A stretch of 64,000 nt of DNA from Ornithinimicrobium pratense. Lineage in GTDB: Bacteria > Actinomycetota > Actinomycetes > Actinomycetales > Dermatophilaceae. The translations under genes were made by a program, and so were the position numbers. The DNA is taken from positions 2,232,001-2,296,000 of the forward strand of contig NZ_CP044427.1 of the NCBI RefSeq assembly GCF_008843165.1, in the 5' to 3' direction. Shown here one piece after another: positions 27,458-35,586 of the stretch (within the stretch, counting starts at the first letter, position 1; each line of letters starts with the position of its first letter). The notes under the pieces are model-generated. The model was not told the origin of the DNA, searched no databases, and worked only from the letters and a program-made list of their open reading frames with translations.

Positions 27458-28257
27458 CCCGCAAGACCACCTCCGCCACGACTGAGACCCTCAAGCAGAT
27501 CACCCACCTGGCCGCGGCGCTGAAAGCACCACGGATCACCGAGTCCGCCACCCGGCTGGCCGACCACGCCCGCGATGCCGGATGGACTCATGAGGACTAC
27601 CTGGCCGCCGTCCTGGAACGTGAGGTCGCCGCCCGCAACGCCTCCGGCGCACGGCTGCGGATCCGCGCCGCCGGCATGCCCGCGGCCAAGACGATCGAGG
27701 ACTTCGACTTCGACCACCAACCCGGTGCGCGCACCCCGATCCAGGCCCTGGCCTCCGGGGCGTACCTGGCCGAGCACCGCAACGTCGTCCTGCTCGGGCC
27801 ACCGGGCACCGGCAAGACCCACCTGGCCACCGCCCTCGGCGTCGCGGCCGCCCGGCAAGGCCACCGGGTCCTGTTCGCCACCGCCACCGACTGGGTCACC
27901 CGACTGACCGAGGCCCACGACCGCGGACGGCTCGCCGTTGAGCTGACCCGGCTGCGCCGCTACGGGCTGATCATCGTCGATGAGGTCGGCTACCTACCGT
28001 TCGACCAGGACGCAGCGAACCTCTTCTTCCAGCTCGTGTCCTCCCGGTACGAGCACGCCTCCCTCATCCTGACGTCCAACCTGCCTTTCTCCTCCTGGGC
28101 CGGCGTCTTCGGTGACCAGGTCGTCGCCGCGGCGATGATCGACCGCATCGTCCATCACGCCGACGTCATCGCCCTCAAAGGCGCCTCCTACCGACTGCGC
28201 GACCGCGGCGTGGAGACCCTACCCAGCATCAAAGCCGAGCAAGAATCCCTAGACTGA
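27454..28257 (+). CDS. istB: IS21-family helper ATPase IstB
   Basis: A 267-residue DnaC-like AAA+ ATPase. Walker A is LLGPPGTGKTHLATAL, Walker B is GLIIVDEVGYLPF, sensor 1 LILTSNLPF and sensor region MIDRIVHHADVIAL. It binds target DNA and directs the IstA transposase. The ATG overlaps the istA stop (ATGA), which indicates coupled translation. Confidence 0.94.
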   Translation: MTRKTTSATTETLKQITHLAAALKAPRITESATRLADHARDAGWTHEDYLAAVLEREVAARNASGARLRIRAAGMPAAKTIEDFDFDHQPGARTPIQALASGAYLAEHRNVVLLGPPGTGKTHLATALGVAAARQGHRVLFATATDWVTRLTEAHDRGRLAVELTRLRRYGLIIVDEVGYLPFDQDAANLFFQLVSSRYEHASLILTSNLPFSSWAGVFGDQVVAAAMIDRIVHHADVIALKGASYRLRDRGVETLPSIKAEQESLD

Positions 28258-28347
28258 AACCGCTCACTCTTCGACCGCCGAAACCGCCCAGTTTTCGAGC
28301 GCCGTCGACACCCGGACGTGCCGGGCCGACGAGACGCTGGGCGGGGC

Positions 28348-28530
28348 ATGAGCGGCCAAGTGCCCAACACTGAGACGCCTTGCCGACAGTGCGGGGCCGA
28401 CGTGCGCCATGTCACCGTGGAGCAGACTGCGCGCCTGTCCGCTCCTGGGCGGCACTCTCGAGAGGTGCGGCGATGCCCTGACCCCGGATGCCTGACCAAC
28501 TCGAACGTGCGCTACCGGGGGCGTGCATGA
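28348..28530 (+). CDS. Small zinc-ribbon protein
   Basis: A 60-residue protein with CRQC near residue 13 and CPDPGC near residue 45, a four-Cys zinc-ribbon spacing. It is a distant paralogue of the interrupted gene to its left: both open with TPCRQCG or SPCQQCG and share length and layout. Before the IS21 insertion its start overlapped the stop of that gene. Since the upstream gene is broken, translation may now depend on initiation alone. Function unknown; nucleic-acid binding is possible. Confidence 0.65.
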   Translation: MSGQVPNTETPCRQCGADVRHVTVEQTARLSAPGRHSREVRRCPDPGCLTNSNVRYRGRA

Positions 28531-28650
28531 GCGGACGTGTGTCTGTATGTCTGTAAGCGTTCCCTGAGCGGGTAGCGCCCCTGGGCGCGTGCCTGGCTGC
28601 GGTTCGCCACGCTCAGTTATGCTCTAGCCCCCGATTCATCAGGAGTCGCA

Positions 28651-29484
28651 ATGGTGCACTCACACTCACTGCGCTGTACCCGTTTTGGCTTGATAGCCCT
28701 TTTGGCTGCTGGCGCGCTGACCGCATGTGCGTCCGAGTCGGACGAGGGAGAGACAACGCCCGAGCCATCGCCAACAGGGACGGGGGCCTTAGCCACAGCC
28801 CCAGTGGCGGCGTCGACGGAGGCAACAGCACCAGAGAGCGAGTCGACGCCTGAGGTCGAGTCTCCTCCCACCACCCCGGAACCGACGGTTGACACTGTGG
28901 CGTTGTTGGAAGACCTTTGGGCAACTACCACCGACCGTGAGAACGTTTGCGAGCTCTGGCGGCAAGGCGATTTTCGCACCATGCTTCGCGACTACGATGA
29001 CGGCTGGGACTTTGCTGTCGTGAGTGATCACTACGAGGAAAGGTGCTCAGGTCCGGACGGCTCACGACAGAATCCCTTCCCTCGCGATGCCGTCCTGACA
29101 GGGGGCGACTGGACTATGACGATGGCGGACGTGAGTTTTGACGCGGCGGACGTCGTTGCAGCGCAGAATCAGTTCAACGATCCCCCGCCACCCGAGCATC
29201 AGTACGTCATGATAGACATTGAGGTCTCGTACCACGGTGAATCCGAACCGGTAAGTCCGTGGCGGCTTATGGACTTCGCCATAGTCGGCTCAGGCGGCAA
29301 CACTTTTACCGACTCATGTGGCGTCATTCCGAACCCTCTGCGCGACGTGGGCGACATGTATTCTGGCGCATCTGCGAGTGCCAACGTGTGTATGCCTGTG
29401 GCTACCGAGCAGTTGGACGGCGCATCCCTACGGGTTACCTTGGGTCGAGGGCAGCCTGCCTTCGTTCTGTTGACGAGCGAATGA
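28651..29484 (+). CDS. Lipoprotein with Thr/Pro/Glu linker and DUF4352-like end
   Basis: A 277-residue lipoprotein. The signal peptide ends at the lipobox LTAC, with Cys near residue 26. An acidic, Thr-Pro-Ser-rich spacer (residues about 30-80) follows, then a helical stretch (VALLEDLWATTTDRENVCEL) and a beta-rich C-terminal domain (YVMIDIEVSYHGESE, MDFAIVGSGGNTFTDSC) that resembles DUF4352 telokin-like domains. It should be tethered outside the membrane. AGGAG precedes ATG 28651. A second lipoprotein of similar plan lies at 31346-32098. Confidence 0.72.
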   Translation: MVHSHSLRCTRFGLIALLAAGALTACASESDEGETTPEPSPTGTGALATAPVAASTEATAPESESTPEVESPPTTPEPTVDTVALLEDLWATTTDRENVCELWRQGDFRTMLRDYDDGWDFAVVSDHYEERCSGPDGSRQNPFPRDAVLTGGDWTMTMADVSFDAADVVAAQNQFNDPPPPEHQYVMIDIEVSYHGESEPVSPWRLMDFAIVGSGGNTFTDSCGVIPNPLRDVGDMYSGASASANVCMPVATEQLDGASLRVTLGRGQPAFVLLTSE

Positions 29485-29512
29485 CACCGGTTGCGCCATC
29501 CCAGCACAGATC

Positions 29513-30214
29513 TCATTCGCCGTCTTTCGCGCGGTTCTGCTTACTTTGCCCACCCTGCAAGAGATTCTTTATCAGCTTGCCGATCCATGTAAGAACGCCA
29601 ATTAATGCAGCCGCGATCAAACTGCTGACTATGCCTGTTGCAAGGCCACGAGAAACATTCACCTGACTCAGAATTGCTGTGCCCAAGTAATAAAGCCCGA
29701 TAATCGCTGCCGCGACTGCGGCATTACTCAACACGACAAAAACCCCGAGCAGAAATAGGCCCCTGGGTTGATGCAGACGCTCCACTCGATCACTGATGCT
29801 GCGTGCATCTTTAGCCACAGTATCGACACGCGTTAGCGTAGCCTCGGCATCTCGGGACACCCTCTCCACCGTCTCATAAGTGCCGGTGGCGACTTCATTT
29901 AGACTCGCCGTCTGAGTGGCCAGAGTATCGACACGTGCTAGCGTAGCCTTAGCATCTCTGGATACCTTCTCCACGGCCTCATAGGTGTTGACGGCGACTT
30001 TGTTGAGGGTTGATGTCTGAATCGCCGCCACGGCACTGATGTGCGCACCCCTAGTTGAGAATGCAGTCGCCGCTTCAAGCAGGTCGCCCATACTGATGGG
30101 TTCACCCTCCAACCTCTGCGCGCTGAACCGCTGCACATCATCCATCAACCCCAAAGACTCAGTTCGAATATCCTCATGCAGGCCATCTGCAATCTTGCCA
30201 CTGTCCTCGCTCAT
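29513..30214 (-). CDS. Membrane-anchored coiled-coil protein with 35-residue repeat
   Basis: A 233-residue protein. Residues about 10-145 are helical and coiled-coil-like. Two adjacent 35-residue units start LNKVAVNTYEAVEKVSRDAK and LNEVATGTYETVERVSRDAE, about 24 of 35 identical, one period being five heptads. Two membrane helices follow (LFLLGVFVVLSNAAVAAAII and LATGIVSSLIAAALIGVLTW) and a short basic tail. No family is recognised. The start ATG 30214 has GAAGGAG upstream. Its layout resembles the protein at 32948-33655, which also has a duplicated helical unit before two helices. Confidence 0.65.
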   Translation of the reverse strand: MSEDSGKIADGLHEDIRTESLGLMDDVQRFSAQRLEGEPISMGDLLEAATAFSTRGAHISAVAAIQTSTLNKVAVNTYEAVEKVSRDAKATLARVDTLATQTASLNEVATGTYETVERVSRDAEATLTRVDTVAKDARSISDRVERLHQPRGLFLLGVFVVLSNAAVAAAIIGLYYLGTAILSQVNVSRGLATGIVSSLIAAALIGVLTWIGKLIKNLLQGGQSKQNRAKDGE

Positions 30215-30373
30215 AGCACTCCTTCGTGTTTGTATCGCCACCCGCGACGAGATGTCGGGCGTGTTGCGCGCCACTCTCCCAGTATCTCTCAGCAGACCTT
30301 TCCAGCCAGGGAAGCCTCTAGACTTGCTGCCTTCGCTGGAGGTTCGACGCTTCTCGGAGGGGCCTCAGCGCGT

Positions 30374-30472
30374 TCAAAGGGGCGAAGTGGCATCTTTAGG
30401 GACTGTCGCGACCTCGACCGTCATCGAGCCGCGGTCCCGGCCGACGAGGAGGGTATGACGCGCCGGTTTCAC
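30374..30472 (-). pseudogene. TadG-like pilus protein, N-terminal fragment
   Basis: A GTG at 30472 overlaps the tadE stop by four bases (GTGA). The frame reads RHTLLVGRDRGSMTVEVATV, which is the conserved start of TadE/TadG proteins just before the membrane helix, and then leaves homology (PKDATSPL) and stops at 30374. The expected hydrophobic helix is absent. The C-terminal fragment of the same kind of gene is at 23350-23685. Confidence 0.65.
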
Positions 30473-30822
30473 TGGTCCTCCGCGTAGGCGTGGGCCGTAA
30501 CGGTCACGGCCTCCCCGGGCCCGAACGGTCCAAGGACGGGCAGGCGCACCTGGGCGGTGACCTCGACGACCTGGACCTCGCCCGAGCCGGGCAGGCTGTC
30601 CCGCAGCAGGTCGGTGGTGCGCTGTGCCCCGACCTCCGGCGAGCTGTCAGCGCGGGCACCGAGACGGGCGCCCTCGAGCACATGGGCCGTGGTGGTGTTG
30701 TGCACGTGCAAGGCGAACGCGAGCTGCATCGCGGCGAGCATCAGGATGCTGACGAGTCCGGCGAGCAGGTCGAACTCGGAGACCGCAGCTCCTCGCTCAG
30801 CGCTGCCGGACGGCCAGGTCAC
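30469..30822 (-). CDS. TadE-family pilus assembly protein
   Basis: A 117-residue protein. GSAERGAAVSEFDLLAGLVS is the TadE start, followed by one membrane helix (LLAGLVSILMLAAMQLAFAL) and a soluble domain with HNTTTAHVLEGARLGARAD, the usual ARxGAR pattern, and VEVTAQVRLPVLGPFGPG. It would be a minor pseudopilin of a Tad/Flp pilus. GTG 30822 overlaps the pilin stop. It appears intact, but its partners are damaged. Confidence 0.8.
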   Translation of the reverse strand: MTWPSGSAERGAAVSEFDLLAGLVSILMLAAMQLAFALHVHNTTTAHVLEGARLGARADSSPEVGAQRTTDLLRDSLPGSGEVQVVEVTAQVRLPVLGPFGPGEAVTVTAHAYAEDQ

Positions 30823-31009
30823 GACCCGACGGAGCGGACAGCGGTGGAGAACAGGCCCGTCAGCAGCGGCTCGGCGACCAGCCACAGGGCGGCGACGATG
30901 CCTGCCGTCATGATGGTGATCAGCACCCATCCCGGCACGTCGCCGCGTTCGGGTCGGGCGGTCCAGGCGAGGAGCCGGCTGCGGTAGGTGGTGGTGAATC
31001 GGGGAGCAT
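30819..31009 (-). pseudogene. Flp-like pilin gene with early frameshift
   Basis: AAGGAGAT precedes ATG 31009, but the ATG frame soon meets a stop. In the adjacent frame the sequence reads FTTTYRSRLLAWTARPERGD, VPGWVLITIMTAGIVAALWL and AEPLLTGLFSTAVRS, the usual short pilin-like membrane protein of actinobacterial tad loci. Adding one base in the GGGG run 31001-31004 restores a 63-residue protein starting MLPRFTTT. This is a true frameshift or a homopolymer error. Confidence 0.7.
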
Positions 31010-31054
31010 CGGATCTCCTTGTGTGGTGTGGCGCCTTGCGGCCGGGGGGGTGGA

Positions 31055-31140
31055 TCAGAGCGTGACGCGGAGCATGGTGACCCCCGGGTAGAAGGCGAAG
31101 AGGACGGTCACGGGCAGGACGAGGAAGACGACGGGGATCA
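31055..31140 (-). pseudogene. TadC-like type II secretion F protein, last 28 codons
   Basis: The minus strand reads IPVVFLVLPVTVLFAFYPGV then TMLRVTL and stop, the final membrane helix and tail of a TadC/GspF-type platform protein. Homology ends at about 31141 where foreign sequence begins. The rest of tadC, and tadB, are not in the window. Confidence 0.6.
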
Positions 31141-31345
31141 CAAGTGACACGTCCTACCTGTCTTGATGCAGCATCACTTAGAGAATGGCTCAAGGGCGAA
31201 AGCGCCGCGTCTGAAACCGGGACTGACCTGGCACTTGCGGTTTATTTGGCAACGACGGGCGTCTATTGGGTGAAGTGCCACCCGCTAATGCGGAGACGAG
31301 CGTCTATGAGTACAATCAACACCACACACAGAAGAGGGCATCCTT

Positions 31346-32098
31346 ATGAAGAATCCCGCACTGGTGGTCGCGGTAGCGATGATGCTGCCGCTAGCCGCAT
31401 GCAGCACCACCCCGCAGCAGACGGTCGTCACAGAGACGGTGACCGCCGCCGCCCCAGCCCAGACCACTACCGAGGGGGAGGCCGAGGTCACCTCCGAGCC
31501 ACCCGTCCCCACTTCCGCCGAGGCCGAGCCGACCACCGAGGAGCCGACCACCGAGGCGACCGTGACTGAGGAGGAGACCACCGAGGACGATGAGAGCGCA
31601 AAGGAGGGAGAGCCGGACTTCGGCGAATCGGAGACCTCTGAGCGGGGCCTTTTGATCAAGGAAATCGGCCAAGCTGCTGGCATTGGCGACCCTGCCGACG
31701 AGGCGACCGTGGCATTCACGCTCACCGACGTCGTGGTCGACTTCGAGTGCACCGCCGACCCGATGATGGTGGACCCTCCTGCCAACGGGCACTACGTCGC
31801 CTTCGAGTGGGAGGTGGAGACCGGTAGCGCCGACGCGATGACCGAGGCTTTTTACGACTCCTCGTTCACCCTCTCAGAGTGGGACCTGAGCGTGCTCGAT
31901 GAGAACGGCAAGCTGCTCAACGACATCAGCGGCAACGCGCTGTGGTGCGTAGAGTCTGCAGACTCCTTGCCAACCGCAATTGGGCCTAAGCAGACCGCCT
32001 CTGGCCTGATCGTCCTGGATCTTGAAGTAACGTCCGGCATTCTAGTGGTTAACGGCTCCTCCTGGGGGGTCCAGGGCGGCTGGGAGTGGGCCTTCTGA
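31346..32098 (+). CDS. Lipoprotein with Thr/Glu-rich spacer
   Basis: A 250-residue lipoprotein. The lipobox LAAC gives Cys near residue 19. Residues about 22-100 are a Thr-Glu-Pro spacer, and the C-terminal half (TVAFTLTDVVVDFECTADPM, HYVAFEWEVETGS, SGLIVLDLEVTSGILVVNGS) is beta-rich and resembles a DUF4352-type domain. The plan matches the lipoprotein at 28651-29484 on the other side of the tad remnants, but sequence identity is low. Function unknown. Confidence 0.7.
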   Translation: MKNPALVVAVAMMLPLAACSTTPQQTVVTETVTAAAPAQTTTEGEAEVTSEPPVPTSAEAEPTTEEPTTEATVTEEETTEDDESAKEGEPDFGESETSERGLLIKEIGQAAGIGDPADEATVAFTLTDVVVDFECTADPMMVDPPANGHYVAFEWEVETGSADAMTEAFYDSSFTLSEWDLSVLDENGKLLNDISGNALWCVESADSLPTAIGPKQTASGLIVLDLEVTSGILVVNGSSWGVQGGWEWAF

Positions 32099-32613
32099 CG
32101 CATGGCTCAAGGCTCAAGGTGTGAGCTGACAGTTTGGGTAACCGGATTGAGCGCGGGAGTAAGACCTACCCTCCGGCGGGTGACATTGAGTGCTGGCAGA
32201 GCCACGCGGAACGAGTGGCCTGGTGTTGCGCTCGTCTCGCCCCACCGGGCCAAGGCTGTGGGCTGACCCCACGCAAGCAGCAGCACCCCCGCTCACCTTC
32301 TCTGAGCGGGGGTGCTGGTCTTCGGGATAAGTGTCCGCCGGTCCGTCAGCCATTCTGCTGTCCGCGGACGGGTGACCGACGCTGCGCCCCCGGCTAGGCG
32401 TGGCCCTAGTCGAGTCCGCCCACTTCCCGCACGCCGGACCCCCGACGTCAGCCTGACGCCTCGCCAGCCACCGGCGCAGCGTGAGGGGTTCTACCCCGGC
32501 GGCAGCACGGCACACGCCACTCTCGTCGGCACCTCGGCGAGGGCCACCTCAGCCCTCAGCAGCAGCAGCGTACGGGCCTCATCAAGCTCCCGCCCCGCAT
32601 CCTCGACAGTGCA
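32099..32613. other. Non-coding stretch between lipoprotein and minisatellite
   Basis: Apart from the terminator at 32281-32317 I see no gene. Open frames lack ribosome sites and family sequence. Confidence 0.45.
32281..32317. terminator. Long perfect hairpin, probable terminator
   Basis: CAGCACCCCCGCTCA (32281-32295) pairs without mismatch with TGAGCGGGGGTGCTG (32303-32317) around a 7-base loop. It lies about 180 bases after the lipoprotein stop and is followed by GTCTTC. The strand is uncertain because the T run is short. Confidence 0.7.
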
Positions 32614-32820
32614 GCGCCTTCCGCGCCTTCCGCGCCTTCCGCGCCTTCCGCGCCTTCCGCGCCTTCCGCGCCTTCCGCGCCTTCCGCGCCTTCCGCGCCT
32701 TCCGCGCCTTCCGCGCCTTCCGCGCCTTCCGCGCCTTCCGCGCCTTCCGCGCCTTCCGCGCCTTCCGCGCCTTCCGCGCCTTCCGCGCCTTCCGCGCCTT
32801 CCGCGCCTTCCGCGCCTTCC
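32614..32820. repeat. Minisatellite: 9-bp unit in 23 perfect copies
   Basis: GCGCCTTCC is repeated 23 times without a mismatch over 207 bases. Because the unit is 9 bases, every frame stays open: Arg-Leu-Pro and Phe-Arg-Ala on plus, Glu-Gly-Ala and Lys-Ala-Arg on minus. None of these frames has a convincing gene start, so I do not call a protein. Perfect copies imply recent expansion. Confidence 0.95.
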
Positions 32821-32947
32821 GGCAGCATGTGGGCGACGCTAGCTTAAACACAGTGAGGGTGCCACGGCTCGCCCTCGCGGACGCGGGTGCTGGGCGGGCC
32901 CTTAGACCTGCGAGGAAAGTCATCGAGCTAGCGCAACTGCAGTACGA

Positions 32948-33655
32948 TCACACGTCGTCCGAACTGCGGATCTCACCGTACGGCTCGTCATCGAAGCCAG
33001 CCCACCCCATGACCTTGTCTGTGGCTGCCTGAGTATCGAAGTGAACGAGGAGGGCCGCAACGACGCCGCCAGCCGGGCCGGCGATCATAGTGCCTGTCGT
33101 GACCTTGACGGCGGTCGCTATCCACCAGATGGTGAATAAGACGTAGCGGCGGATCCACCTACGCTCAGCGTCCGTGAGTCCGGCTGCTGTGAGCTGGTCA
33201 TCGATTGGCTTCGTGAAGTCGGGGCACGCGGCCTCGACCGCATACCAGGCCGAGTCGTCATCGAAGGCAACCGGTCCAGGTTCTGGAACTCCGTCGGGTA
33301 CCTCGACGCCAACCCGCTTGAGGGCGGACTCCGCTGTATGGCGGGCAACAGCGGCCACTGCTTGGTTGGTGAAGGCCGCGCCTGCCTTGTTCTGCGCGGT
33401 GATGCCGCGCATGACGGTGTCCATGATGGTGGGAGACATGGTCCGCAGTGATGCCTGGTGCTGCTCGGAGATACCGCGCAGGACCGCCTTGTTCTGCGCG
33501 GTGATGCCGCGCATGACGGTGTCCATGATGGTGGGAGACATGGTCCGCAGTGATGCCTGGTGCTGCTCGGAGATACCGCGCAGGACTGCCTCCATCTTGG
33601 GGTATTTGATGAACGACGGCTTGCCCCCGTTTAGAGGAGGATCTGTCTCAGTCAC
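32948..33655 (-). CDS. Membrane-associated helical protein with perfect 34-residue duplication
   Basis: A 235-residue protein from GTG 33655. Residues about 23-90 hold two identical copies of a 34-residue unit (AVLRGISEQHQASLRTMSPT, then IMDTVMRGITAQNK), the result of a 102-bp tandem duplication. A helical central region and two hydrophobic helices (RYVLFTIWWIATAVKVTTGT, then MIAGPAGGVVAALLVHF) follow. The protein would stay in frame with one or more copies. No family recognised. Its plan resembles the protein at 29513-30214. It lies in foreign DNA. Confidence 0.6.
   Translation of the reverse strand: MTETDPPLNGGKPSFIKYPKMEAVLRGISEQHQASLRTMSPTIMDTVMRGITAQNKAVLRGISEQHQASLRTMSPTIMDTVMRGITAQNKAGAAFTNQAVAAVARHTAESALKRVGVEVPDGVPEPGPVAFDDDSAWYAVEAACPDFTKPIDDQLTAAGLTDAERRWIRRYVLFTIWWIATAVKVTTGTMIAGPAGGVVAALLVHFDTQAATDKVMGWAGFDDEPYGEIRSSDDV
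33384..33587. repeat. 102-bp perfect tandem duplication inside a gene
   Basis: 33384-33485 and 33486-33587 are identical as read, both starting GCCTTGTTCTGCGCGGTG. A third partial copy follows only for about 10 bases with a mismatch (GACTGCC). The unit is a multiple of three. Confidence 0.92.
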
Positions 33656-33950
33656 ACTCCATGGTGACCCGCAGGACCCGCTGAACGTTGGTTACGACAC
33701 CCCAAACGTCGGACGCTTCCTCCCGGACGACGACGCCATGACCTGCGCCCACGGAAGAATCCGGTCGAGCGCGCCACGGTCGTCGGGTCGGTCACCCGTT
33801 ATGGGCCGGCTCGAAGCGGCGGTCGGTTGCACAGACACATCTATCTCAGCCACGCTCCTCTAGGGTGTGTTGCTAAACGGATGGTCGGAGGGGTGGTGCC
33901 CGGCTAAGGTCGTAGCTGGAAGTCGTCGCCCGTTCGGAAGGTCGCCCGTC

Positions 33951-34658
33951 GTGTTCTCATCGCTTGTGCTCTCCCAGTGGGTGCCGGACGAAGTCCGCAG
34001 TTTGCCGGAGGGCGAGATCGCGGTGCCAGTCGATCCTGCTCTGTCCGCGAATCGGTCGGTGTCGTTGCTGCGTCTAGAAGGTGGATGCGCCGTGCTCTCA
34101 GTCTCTCCCGCACGTGCGAGTGAGCTTGAACTCATCGGTGAAGAGCGCGTTAACGTGGCTGATCTCTCTGCGCGGATAGAGAGATCGGGGATCTCGTTCA
34201 ACGATCCCGATCACCTCTTCTACCTGACCCTCGGCGACCAGGCAGTCCTTCAAAACGAGAGTTTTGGTGCCGAGACGCGCCAGCTCACTGCTGCGGACGC
34301 GGCGTTGTTCGAGGACTTCACAAGCGAAGCGCCCGAGGATGACCTCGACGAAGCATTCGTTGAACTCGACCATTGACTCGTGTTCGGCACCTTCATCGAC
34401 GACAAGTTGGTGAGTGCGGCGAGCATGTATCCGTGGAGTGGGACTCATCTTGCTGATCTCGGAGTGATCACGCTCCCGGCATTCCGCGGTCGCGGGCTGG
34501 GACGTGTGACCGTCCGAGCGATGAGCGCAGAGGCACTGAGACGAGAGCACGAGCCGCAATATCGCTGTCAGCTCGACAATGCTGCCTCGGTCGCGCTCGC
34601 GCGAGCAGCAGGATTCACTCGTTTGGGCGCATGGGAAGTCATCGACACTGACGAGTGA
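33951..34658 (+). pseudogene. GNAT acetyltransferase with in-frame stop
   Basis: The frame from GTG 33951 reads VPDEVRSLPEGEIAVPVDPA, then through TLGDQAVL and LDEAFVELDH, meets TGA at 34374-34376, and continues in the same frame as LVFGTFIDDKLVSAASMYPW and LPAFRGRGLGRVTVRAMSAE, then AASVALARAAGFTRLGAW. The second part has the acetyl-CoA loop RGRGLG. A single TGG to TGA change would explain the stop. Without read-through neither half makes a complete enzyme. Confidence 0.7.
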
Positions 34659-34659
34659 C

Positions 34660-35535
34660 ACCCGCTCTGCTGCGCCCAATGAAGGATCGCCGCGAGGCAT
34701 AGGCCGGCAGGATAGCTGCGCGCGGTCTTATCGGAGCGCATTGCGATGCCGCGCCATTGCTTGAACTTTTGGAGCACCGTTCGACGACGTTGCGGCCCTT
34801 GTATCGCTCCTTCTGGTCAGTGCCGAAGTCGATTGGCCGTCCGGGCTTCCTGCGGCGGTGGGCGATCTGGTCGTCACGTTCGGGGATCGTCGTGGCGATG
34901 TCGCGCTGGCGGAGCCAGGCTCGGTTCGCCTGGACGGGTAGCCCTTGTCCGCGAGGACACGGTCTGGCCGGGACCGAGGCCGGCCGGTGCGGCCGGCCAC
35001 CCGGATCTCCGAGAGCGTTTCGATGAGCATGCTCGTGTCCACGACCTGCCCCGGCGTTAGAAGGAACGCGAGGGCGCGACCCTTGCCGTCGCAAACCAGA
35101 TGACTCTTGGTCGTCAAGCCTCCCCGAGAGCGACCGATCGCATGAATCAGGCGGCTCCGTCCCGAACCTCTTGTAGTTCGACCGATCCCCCTGTGCCCCG
35201 GTGAGGGGTCGCGCCCTGCTGATGGACACGCACGATCGTCGAGTCAATCGATGTCACCCAGTCCAACTCGCACACTGATGCGCCAGGGACTGCATCTTCT
35301 CAAGCACGCGCGCCCAGACCCCCCGCTCGGACCACCGATTGAAGTTCTTGTAGATCGTGTTCCCATTGCCGAACCGCTCCGGCAAATCCCACCACGGGGC
35401 CCCCGCGCGAAACCGCCACGCCGTCGCCTCCACCACCGTGCGCCGATCCATCGGCGGACACCCGGTCGACTTCGCGTTACGGAACAGCGGACCGATCACA
35501 GCCCACGCTTCATCTGAGATCATATCACGAGACAC
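34660..35535 (-). pseudogene. IS5-family (IS427-type) transposase, multiple frameshifts
   Basis: The first part from ATG 35535 is well kept: DEAWAVIGPLFRNAKSTGCP, FRAGAPWWDLPERFGNGNTI and WARVLEKMQSLAHQC. One base is then missing near 35270, so ELDWVTSIDSTIVRVH with the first catalytic Asp is in another frame. Later come SHLVCDGKGRALAFLLTPGQ and VLADKGYPSR, a further shift, ERDDQIAHRRRKPGRPIDFG and VVERC, and another shift to FKQWRGIAMRSDKTARSY. Members of this group use one programmed shift, but there are at least three here, so it is inactive. Confidence 0.85.
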
Positions 35536-35586
35536 GAGTCCAAGACTCGCCCACGAGGCGTCCGAAGGCGTTTAGCAACACGGCCT

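Larger units (their letters stand above)
26178..28311 (+). mobile_element. IS21-family insertion sequence, complete
   Basis: The element holds istA and istB and has long imperfect terminal inverted repeats: left TGTCGGCGGCGCTTGAAAAC and right (complement) TGTCGACGGCGCTCGAAAAC, continuing with about 75 percent match to roughly 48 bases. A 4-bp duplication CCGG flanks it (26174-26177 and 28312-28315), within the IS21 size range. Both genes are intact, so it may still move. The exact right edge is uncertain by one base. Confidence 0.9.
33864..35584. mobile_element. IS5-like element carrying a GNAT passenger, decayed
   Basis: Terminal inverted repeats GGTGTGTTGCTAAACG (33864-33879) and its partner at 35569-35584 agree at 14 of 16 positions. 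CTAG flanks both ends (33860-33863 and 35585-35588), matching the YTAR target of IS5-family elements. Inside are a minus-strand IS5/IS427-type transposase pseudogene next to the right end and an acetyltransferase pseudogene next to the left. At 1,721 bases it is about twice a normal IS427-type element. Because the duplication brackets the whole unit, it appears to have moved with the passenger. Confidence 0.7.

Noticed and set aside
23682..30426. CCGTCATCG present at both ends of the left foreign block as an attachment core
   Set aside because: Homology of the TadG start continues about 15 bases beyond the right copy, and joining at the copies shifts the frame. A 9-base match in this GC-rich DNA can occur by chance.
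32312..32923. Arg-Leu-Pro, Phe-Arg-Ala, Glu-Gly-Ala or Lys-Ala-Arg repeat proteins from the minisatellite
   Set aside because: A 9-base perfect repeat opens every frame. None has a ribosome site, a flanking conserved domain or a codon pattern better than the others.
34728..35117. Separate intact transposase orfB with a programmed frameshift
   Set aside because: IS427-type elements do use one programmed shift, but this copy needs at least three to restore the protein, so it is decay rather than recoding.
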